64,000 bases of DNA. Origin: Glycine soja (taxonomy: Eukaryota > Streptophyta > Magnoliopsida > Fabales > Fabaceae). The notes beneath the pieces were generated by a model. The model was not told where the DNA came from and searched no databases. It saw only the letters and a list, made by a program, of their open reading frames with translations. Positions 57,371 to 64,000 of this stretch are shown here, piece after piece; within the stretch, counting starts at the first letter, position 1; every line of letters starts with the position of its first letter. Position numbers and translations under genes: made by a program. Location of the stretch: contig NC_041006.1 in assembly GCF_004193775.1 (NCBI RefSeq), positions 23,839,744 to 23,903,743 of the forward strand, given 5' to 3'.

Positions 57371-58230
57371 ATGATGCAGAGATTCATAACTGAAAGGTCA
57401 AAGAAACAGTTAACAACGGATTCCACTCTTGTGAAAAAGGTTCCAGTATCTGCTTACACTCCTCTACTCCTCCTTCTCATCCTCCTCACCATTGCCTTCG
57501 TCTCTTCCCTCTGGGTAATTTGCTTACACTTTACACTCGTTTTCTCCATTTACTCTTAATTGCAGTGCTTGAATATGTTGTGCAATGCATGGAGTATTAG
57601 TATATATATTGCTTAATATTAACGCCATATGTATGTGTATAATTTTTATTTTTTTTATCAATAAATTTTATTAGCAGAATTCTTACATTTTCCCTTAATC
57701 CTCTGATCCATCTTATATCTCCCATGTATGTGTACCAATAACATGTTCTTATTGAATCGTTCAATTTTGATTAGATTAATTTAATTGAATTGCGTCTCTT
57801 GTAGTCTACACTTTCTACAACTAACACTAAACCGACAATTATTGGCAAGAAAACCTCAGTGGCAAATGTTGTTTCTGCAAAGGATAGGAAAAGCGAAGAA
57901 AAATCCAGTAGCAGGAAAAGGTTCGAATTAGAAGCGACATTAAACTGTAGCAATAATGGGAAGCAAAGATGTTCAAGTTATCCGACAAGTGGGTTGTTTG
58001 AAAGGGAGGAGGGAGGGGTGTGTCTGGAGTACTTCCGGTGGATCCAGGAGGATGTTGGGGCATGGAAAGAGAGAGGGATAAGCAGGGAGATGGTGGAGAG
58101 AGCGAAGAAGAGTGCACATTTTAGGTTAGTGGTGAAGAGAGGAAGGGTGTACGTGGAGAGGGATAAGAAATCGATACAGACACGTGAGGCGTTCATGATG
58201 TGGGGCATTATGCAGCTTCTGAGGAAGTGA
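57371..58230 (+). CDS. captured N-terminal fragment of a GT90 (O-glucosyltransferase-like) gene, two exons
   Basis: Exon 1 (57371-57514) ends with donor GTAATT. Exon 2 (57805-58230) starts after TCTTGTAG. Both are phase 0, giving about 189 codons without a stop. The N-terminus has a Lys/Arg-flanked hydrophobic anchor (TPLLLLLILLTIAFVSSLW), typical of type II Golgi/ER enzymes. The stem is Ser/Lys-rich. EYFRWIQEDVGAWKERGIS, REMVERAKKSAHFRLVV and KSIQTREAFMMWGIMQLLRK match the start of the plant GT90 (DUF821, KDEL-type) domain. The reading frame then ends at LLRK, where family members continue into the catalytic core, so no glucosyl transfer activity is expected. Expression is unknown. Confidence 0.85.
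57515..57804 (+). other. retained intron of the captured GT90-like fragment
   Basis: Starts GTAATTTG and ends TCTCTTGTAG, T-rich near the 3' end. It shows that capture occurred at DNA level, not through an mRNA. Confidence 0.8.
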
Positions 58231-58455
58231 GGTCGCGGAAGGAAGAAGAAGCGAAACAGACGAGGCGTGGAAGGAAGAGAAAGTGCTGGGTGTACAAATA
58301 TTTTAAAAAATTTGACAAGGGTATTTAGTTATTTTCCATTTAAGTGCTGGGTGCACCAGCAATAATGCTGGGTGCACCTAGCATCACCCAACCCAACTCC
58401 TTTTAGCCATCATTATTTTTGGGCTACAAGCCCATGGGCTTCATAAATTTTCCAA

Positions 58456-59384
58456 GGGAGCTACTATTGGCCCTAGTGATTTGCTATTGGCACTACCCAT
58501 GTGTGCTCTAAACAAAATCTTTCAAAAATTCCCTTTTCACATAAACATGATTCTGTTGGGAAAAATACATAATGTAATCATGTTTTCTTTGCGTAATAAG
58601 GAGTGCAAGAAACACACAATAGAAACAAGATTTCATTGTATATTTTGCCACAAAATCATATTTTCATCGTGTATTCTTTTGCACCCGTTTTACACAAGGA
58701 ACATGTTTCCATTGTCTATTTTTTTTTAATTTTTCTAATTAATTATAAATTAAATTTATCTTTTTTAAAGTAATTAAATTAATTATAATATAATTTACCA
58801 TTTTTAATAGTATTCAATATCTTTTTAATTAAAATTGCATTAATTAGATAGAAATTACCATTAATAAACATAATCAAATTAATTATTATAAGAATTACTT
58901 TTATTAATAGTAATAAAATCAATTTGATAAATTTTTATCATGATTAAGTTTATTACAATTAAAAATGGTAACATAAGTTATCATTAATTAAAATTTAAAT
59001 AAAAAGATGATTTATATCACAATTAATTTGATTACAGTTGAAAATGATAATGTGTGTTGTTGTTAATACAATTAGCTTCATAATTAATATAATTTTTTTC
59101 ATAAAAATTGAACAAATGGAAATATGTTTTTGTTGAGTTAAAAGGGGATGCAAAATAATTACACAACAAAAACATGATTTCATTGATAAAATACACAATG
59201 AATGACATTTTTGTTGTGTATTTTTTTTTTGCACTTCCTCTTACACAATGAAAACATGATACCCTTGTGTATTTTTCCAACATATTCATGTTTCCATGAA
59301 AAAGGAATTTTCAAAAGAAAAAAAAAATTAAGACACTCATAGGTAGTGCTAGTAGCAAATCTAGTAGTGTCAATAGTTGTTCCC
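58456..59384. mobile_element. foldback MULE-like MITE (929 bp)
   Basis: Near-perfect 9-bp duplications ATTTTCCAA (58447-58455) and ATTTGCCAA (59385-59393). The arms of roughly 270 bp are imperfect inverse complements. For example GATTTGCTATTGGCACTACC on the left pairs with GATTTGCTACTAGCACTACC in inverse on the right. The center is very AT-rich. No coding region; frames across the arms are by-products. Confidence 0.85.
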
Positions 59385-59439
59385 ATTTGCCAATGATAAG
59401 TTAACTGGGCCCAAAATGTGGCATGCATAAAAGAATTTG

Positions 59440-59644
59440 AAGTGTTGCTAGGTGCACCCAACATTCTTTGAAAATGGCAAAATCGCCCCTGCTAATTTCT
59501 CCCCTTACGGATCAAGTTGATCCGTAAAAGACTTACGGATCAACTTGATCCGTAAGTCTTAAAAATTAACTTACGGATCAACTTAATCTGTAAGGGGTAT
59601 TTCTGTCTTTTTATGGTTAGTGTTGGGTGCACCTAGCAGCACTT
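59440..59644. mobile_element. 205-bp MITE of the GGTGCACC family, 9-bp TSD
   Basis: Perfect duplication AAGAATTTG (59431-59439 and 59645-59653). The TIR is AAGTGTTGCTAGGTGCACC, with a single mismatch against the inverse right end, and it continues CCAACA. The interior has repeated CTTACGGATCAA...TTGATCCGTAAG palindromes. The 9-bp duplication and TIR resemblance to the Pack-MULE place it with Mutator-type MITEs. Confidence 0.93.
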
Positions 59645-59729
59645 AAGAATTTGTTTCTAGCAAATAGGTTATAGTTTAGGTTTAAAAATCTCCCTAGGTT
59701 TTTATTCATGTTTTCATATTGATTCATGT

Positions 59730-60416
59730 TTTTCTTTTTGTATGCGTAAGGAGGTTGGAGGCATGGAATTATGCCATTTTTATAACTTTAATTTGGCTAT
59801 GTTAGAGAAGCAAGATTGGAACCTTTTGACCGACCATGATGCTATAGTTATTAGAGTTTTCAAATCCAAATATTTTTCACAATGGACCTTTTTGGGGGCT
59901 CAGCTAGGCGATAATCCAAGTTTAATTTGGCATAGCATCTATACTTCACGGGTTGTCATCAATGAAGGCTCCAGATGGTGGCTTTAAAATAGTGTTAAAA
60001 TAAATGTTTGGAACAAAACTTGGTTGAGATAAAAATTCTCTTTTAACTTTAAATTCAATCGAAGGATGGGGGACTTAGCTTGTTAGTGATCTCATTGATG
60101 AGGTGGAGGCAACTGCACTTCTTCTTGCTCTAAAATGGATTGATCTTATAAAGTCGCAAAATGTGATTATTGAATTATATTACAAGCAATTGGTTGGTGC
60201 TCTATCCCATTTCAGTCCTAATTACATTGAGTGTGGTTCTATTGTGACAATTTGTAGAACTTTTCTTAGTATATGTCGAAACACCATGGTTCATTTTATC
60301 AAGAGGCAAGCCAACCAAGTTCTTTTTACGATAACATCTAGGTTTCATGCTAGTCACCAAAATTTTTAGTATTTACCATCTTGTATTGATTTTATTACTA
60401 TGAATGGAATAATATA
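59730..60416 (+). pseudogene. LINE-derived RT C-terminus and RNase H remnant
   Basis: One frame (59742-59987) reads RKEVGGMELCHFYNFNLAML and FKSKYFSQWTFLGAQLGDNP followed by SLIWHSIY, the conserved region after the RT domain of plant non-LTR retrotransposons. A second piece (60103-60369) reads EATALLLALKWIDLIKSQNV and VHFIKRQANQV, the plant LINE-type RNase H. After a TAG it continues YLPSCIDFITMNGII, again family-like. The zinc-binding part between the two is deleted and catalytic RNase H acids are partly lost. No poly-A tail or duplication was found. Confidence 0.8.
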
Positions 60417-61547
60417 GGTTATATATATGTTAGGTTCTCTAAGAAAAATATAAGTTAGGTTATAGTAAATTGTACACCAAATCATAGCAACATCATTGAG
60501 CTTTTATCAAATTACACATAATTTCATCTTTTTTATGTCTTTTACACTAACCTCCTTTAAGTTCGAAATTTTTACACTAACACATCATTATATGTTAAAA
60601 ATATTACACTGGCATTCTCTTAATACCCCCACAAATCTTACATTAACAGCCATACAAGGGAGGTGAATGTAATGGTTAAAAAAAAATAAAATACTTGTAT
60701 AATTACACAAAACTTCAAGAGATCATTGATTTGCTCGTTGTATATAACAGGCCAAAGAAGACTTGGAACAAGAAGACAATATTTACAAGAAAATAACTTT
60801 CAATTTCTTATATTTATAATTTGGATATTCCATAACAATAGAAATTTCTTTATAATTTTAATGTTTATTTTTAGTTAAAGTATTTTATACATTTTATAAC
60901 TTTATTGCATTTCCAAACAAGTTATATTATTTTAATTTTTTAATGGACTTTTTACACCTTTAGAAAATTTCAAATAGGTTCCTACTTAAGTATGGTAAAA
61001 ATATCTATATACCTATAACTACTTACCCTACCCTAATATACAATTCAATACATAAAATTTGAATTCAAAATCTCTTGTTAAGCTGTAACAATCTCGTACT
61101 AATTAATCTACATATTTGGTGGTTGGAAATTTTAGCTTTACTTAATTTATCGTTAGGTTTTCCCAAACACATAAATGGTAGGGTGGGTTTAAGGATATAA
61201 ATACTCACCTTAATAAAATTTAATTTATTTATACTGACATTAAATCATAAAATTGAATTTATATATTTGTATAAATAACAAAATTTATATATTAAACTTC
61301 CTACTTTTTTAAGGTTTTTGACATTTATTGTTATGTATCAATTGATCAATGACAATGCGTTTATTGTATAAAGAAAAATGGGAAAACAATACTCATACGG
61401 AAAAAAGGTAAGACTCTTGTTATCTTATCCCATTGTCATATTTAGAACTTGTTAAAAAATTATTAACTTTTGTTAATATATAAGAACCCGTTTAAGAATT
61501 TACATAATCAACAAAAAATTATTTAATTATGTTTATTATTACTTTTA

Positions 61548-61550
<3 letters not shown>
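60417..61550. other. AT-rich intergenic, no gene seen
   Basis: No element ends or coding signal recognised. Confidence 0.5.

Positions 61551-61584
<34 letters not shown>
61551..61584. repeat. (AT)n microsatellite
   Basis: Perfect AT dinucleotide run of about 34 bp. Confidence 0.97.
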
Positions 61585-61587
<3 letters not shown>

Positions 61588-64000
61588 TCTTTTAAATAAT
61601 CTTCATTTATTGAAAAAGTTAGTTAATTTAATTAATGATATTAAATTTGTTAATACTTTATATTTTTTTAAAAGTATCCTTAAAATTATTGAAACTTGTC
61701 ATTTCTCTTTCTACTTAATTATTTTTCACCTAATTAATTCGCATGTCTTAATCATCTTCTTCTCATACTCATGAAAGAGAGAATAATAAATTTATCTTAT
61801 TTTATAGCAAATTATTGTTTAATGAATAGAAAAATTATAAAGTAATAAGGGTATTTTGATAAATAAAAAATAATTGATGTAGTATACCATTTGAAAGATG
61901 TCTTATAAAAAGTGATAATCATATTTCTCAACAAGATACATTTATTGTAAGCCCACCTATCACTAAAGTAGATTAAAAGGTCACTAGAAGAAGAAGTTGA
62001 ATAGTGACACTTAATTGTCTATGATTTTCTCTGCAAAAGAACACCCAACTTTTGAAATACCAAAGATATATCATAGTTGTAACTTGCATAAGCTTCATTG
62101 AGAGCATTTTTTATCCCTTGACAATACTTTTTGTAAAATGATTTGTTTGAGATAAACACACCAAAATACTATCATATACTGCTTCAAAAGCTACTCAAGA
62201 TATCCGAGTCATGGTAGGTAGAGTCTGTTTTTCTATTTTAAACGAAAAAGTAGGTGTTGCTTCTGAATGTGAAAAGAAAATTGAGAAAGCTTCAAATTAT
62301 TTTATATGAATGATATAATCTTATAAAAACAAAGCTTCTCAAAATAAAGATGCAAAAATAAACAAATTAAAAGTAGTGGGAAGGATACATTACACACATG
62401 AATTATATAGGTTCACCTATCCTTGGGTTAGGTTCAATGCCTACACCTATAGGATTTCCACTAACATAAGAATAAGTCATTGTATTCTTTCTTTATTGAA
62501 GCCTTCTTGAGCTCTTATACCTCAATATTCTCTAAGCCTCTACAGGCTCCTTATAAGTATTCTTTCGAAAAGTCTCTTTAGACTTTAGCTCAAAATTCTA
62601 TAAGCCTTTGCAAGCTATCTACTAAAGTATTCTTTCAAAAAGTCTCTTCAAACTTTGAACCCTTAGTAGCCCTTGCTACTTAACTCTTACAGAAACCTAT
62701 TATGGTCACTTATAACCCCCAGAAGTAGCAATTCCCTAATTACTCTTCTGAGGTTCCCTATCCTAAACAAATTCCATTTATAGGCAAGTACCTAATACAT
62801 TTCATAGGGAAAACCCATCTATAAACTCCCCTTAATAAGATGTTTACAGACTCTCTAGGGCTAGATAGATTTGGCTCTTAAGTTCTAAAGAGTCTGGGCT
62901 AAGGAAGTCTAGTATCAAAAGCTAATGATATAAATCTATAATATGGCTTCTGACCTATACATTCTCTATACTATTTTCCTTCATAGCAAAGAACTCTAGT
63001 TGCACTTTAATATCCTTATATAGACCCCTCGAAGATGACCATTGCTCCTTGTCTTGAGAGTCTTAGAGGCCAAGGAGATCCATAGTGAGTTGTCTCCATC
63101 ACATATATAGTTGGATCATTCTTCTTTCTTAGCTGGAAGAACTCACACACCATTTGAATTTTGAAATTGTACCGTTGTTGCTTGTCATTTTTAGTTGTTC
63201 GTGACTTCTTCTTTCTCCAACATAGTCATGAGTTCTGCTACTCTTCATAGAAGTGAGCCTTTTGCAAAATGGTGTTGATCCTTTTGTGACTATTGCAAAT
63301 GTAAGATACTCATTTTCTTTTACATGGTTGTCTTGTTAATGTAGGACTTAACTCTTTTCTTTTCCAAATAGATTCATTATACCAAGAGAGCCTATCATGA
63401 CAGTGCATCAATACACAGTTGCATGGCATTGCTCTTCACAACTTCTGGTGTGTGCTTCTCGACTATGTGGACATGTTTGTCTGTACTTGTTGTCTTCTGC
63501 ACTGCATCTTTTGATCCTTAAGTCATGTATAGCTTTTGATATCTATCCCTTGACTTAAACTACCTCCAGAATCATGCTTATAGTCATATACAATTTATAA
63601 TATTTGCACTTTGACACAGAACTCATGATCCCTTTCTGCATCTAGTTTCTTGCTTCTGAAGTTGGACATGCTTTAGATTTAAAAAAACCTTTGATGTAGG
63701 CCAATGCTTCACACATTTTCTCCATGCTTCTCTGAAAACACTCAAGACAAACCATTAGTAGCATATTGGGTCTCTTAGGCATCCTCTAATGTACAATAAA
63801 GTTCTTTCATTAGTCATGTGTAAAATAGTTAATAATTTTTGTTGGTATAGCACCGGCTAAAATGTTAGCATGATGTATTGCTAACATGGCTATTGATATA
63901 ACAATTAATTTGGTGGAAAAAATAGAAAAAGACTTAATTTCATTTTACGTTTTCCTCACAATCACACTAATTGATTAATTTGACATGTTGATGTGAAAGG
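61585..64000. other. intergenic; 62370-63850 LTR-like but unresolved
   Basis: After 61900 the sequence becomes less AT-rich and noncoding in all frames. It has repeated CTCTTTAGACTTT / CTCTTCAAACTTT and AAGTATTCTTTC motifs (62510-62650) and text such as TATAGGTTCACCTATCC, which resembles long copia-type LTRs in style. No TG/CA ends or target duplication could be fixed. Confidence 0.35.

Larger units (their letters stand above)
57019..58389 (+). mobile_element. Pack-MULE carrying a GT90-like gene fragment
   Basis: Flanked by the perfect 9-bp duplication AACCCAACT (57010-57018 and 58390-58398). The left TIR is GGCTAATGTTAGGTGCACC and the right TIR (inverse) is GGGTGATGCTAGGTGCACC, extending with a second GGTGCACC unit on each side. 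The 1.37 kb element has no transposase but holds a two-exon host-gene fragment. Its left border is 97 bp upstream of the OTU start codon. Confidence 0.93.

Noticed and set aside
62370..63850. Possible long copia-type LTR
   Set aside because: The style is LTR-like, but no TG/CA ends, target duplication, primer site or second copy in the window could be shown; kept only as an unresolved stretch.
1..64000. CRISPR arrays, bacterial operons, phage or viral genes, and rRNA
   Set aside because: None seen. Splicing, plant TEs and composition all indicate plant nuclear DNA; no convincing functional tRNA gene was found beyond tRNA-like arms near 41772-42240 and the B-box-like word near 56280.

Overview
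The window is plant nuclear DNA, most likely soybean (Glycine) or a close legume. The evidence is AT-rich intergenic DNA, GT-AG introns, a degenerate TTTAGGG-type telomere-like block, and plant-type Helitron, MULE, Ty1/copia and Ty3/gypsy families. It is dominated by transposable elements (TEs). The only host gene I can follow exon by exon is an OTU/SEC-C deubiquitinase-type locus on the minus strand. It spans about 31.5 kb (56922 down to 25427) because TEs fill its introns, and it appears to be decayed.

Layout. 1-10194: minus-strand Helitron cut by the window edge, with a broken Rep/helicase gene (1-4681) and a broken RPA1-like gene (about 6120-8709). 10775-11545: solo LTR of a Ty3-like family that recurs further right. 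11546-17445: AT-rich DNA with simple repeats. 17446-22113: Ty3/gypsy element cut off after RNase H. 22114-25426: intergenic, with a possible clathrin-assembly (ANTH) exon remnant and a TA microsatellite. 25427-56922: the OTU/SEC-C locus. One intron holds a complete Ty1/copia element (26838-31600). Intron 1 holds a 6.96 kb MULE (33616-40575), a hAT-like element (40622-41670), a long hairpin (41772-42219), and a nest of Ty3-like elements (43117-55048). In that nest, element B has its 5' LTR split by a 1.65 kb solo LTR of another family and by element A, a second copy of B's own family in the opposite orientation. 57019-59644: three DNA elements with 9-bp target duplications lie just upstream of the OTU start codon. 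The first is a Pack-MULE carrying a spliced fragment of a GT90 glucosyltransferase-like gene. 59730-60416: LINE-derived RT/RNase H remnant. 60417-64000: AT-rich DNA and an unresolved LTR-like stretch.

How it fits together. Target-site duplications fix the history. B landed first in intron 1 (AAAGG). Its 5' LTR was then hit by the solo-LTR parent (GCTAA) and by A (GAAGC). The MULE landed in intron 1 (CACAATCTCC), and the copia element in another intron (CTTAG). The MULE is the most unusual unit. It has long TIRs full of a TGGCGA/TCGCCA motif, a mudrA-like transposase gene, and a convergent gene of the plant mobile domain (PMD) family. A and B share the same central pol deletion, so they look like members of a non-autonomous gag-bearing family. 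Almost every TE coding region here carries stops or frameshifts. The intact two-exon ORF in the Pack-MULE is the main exception.
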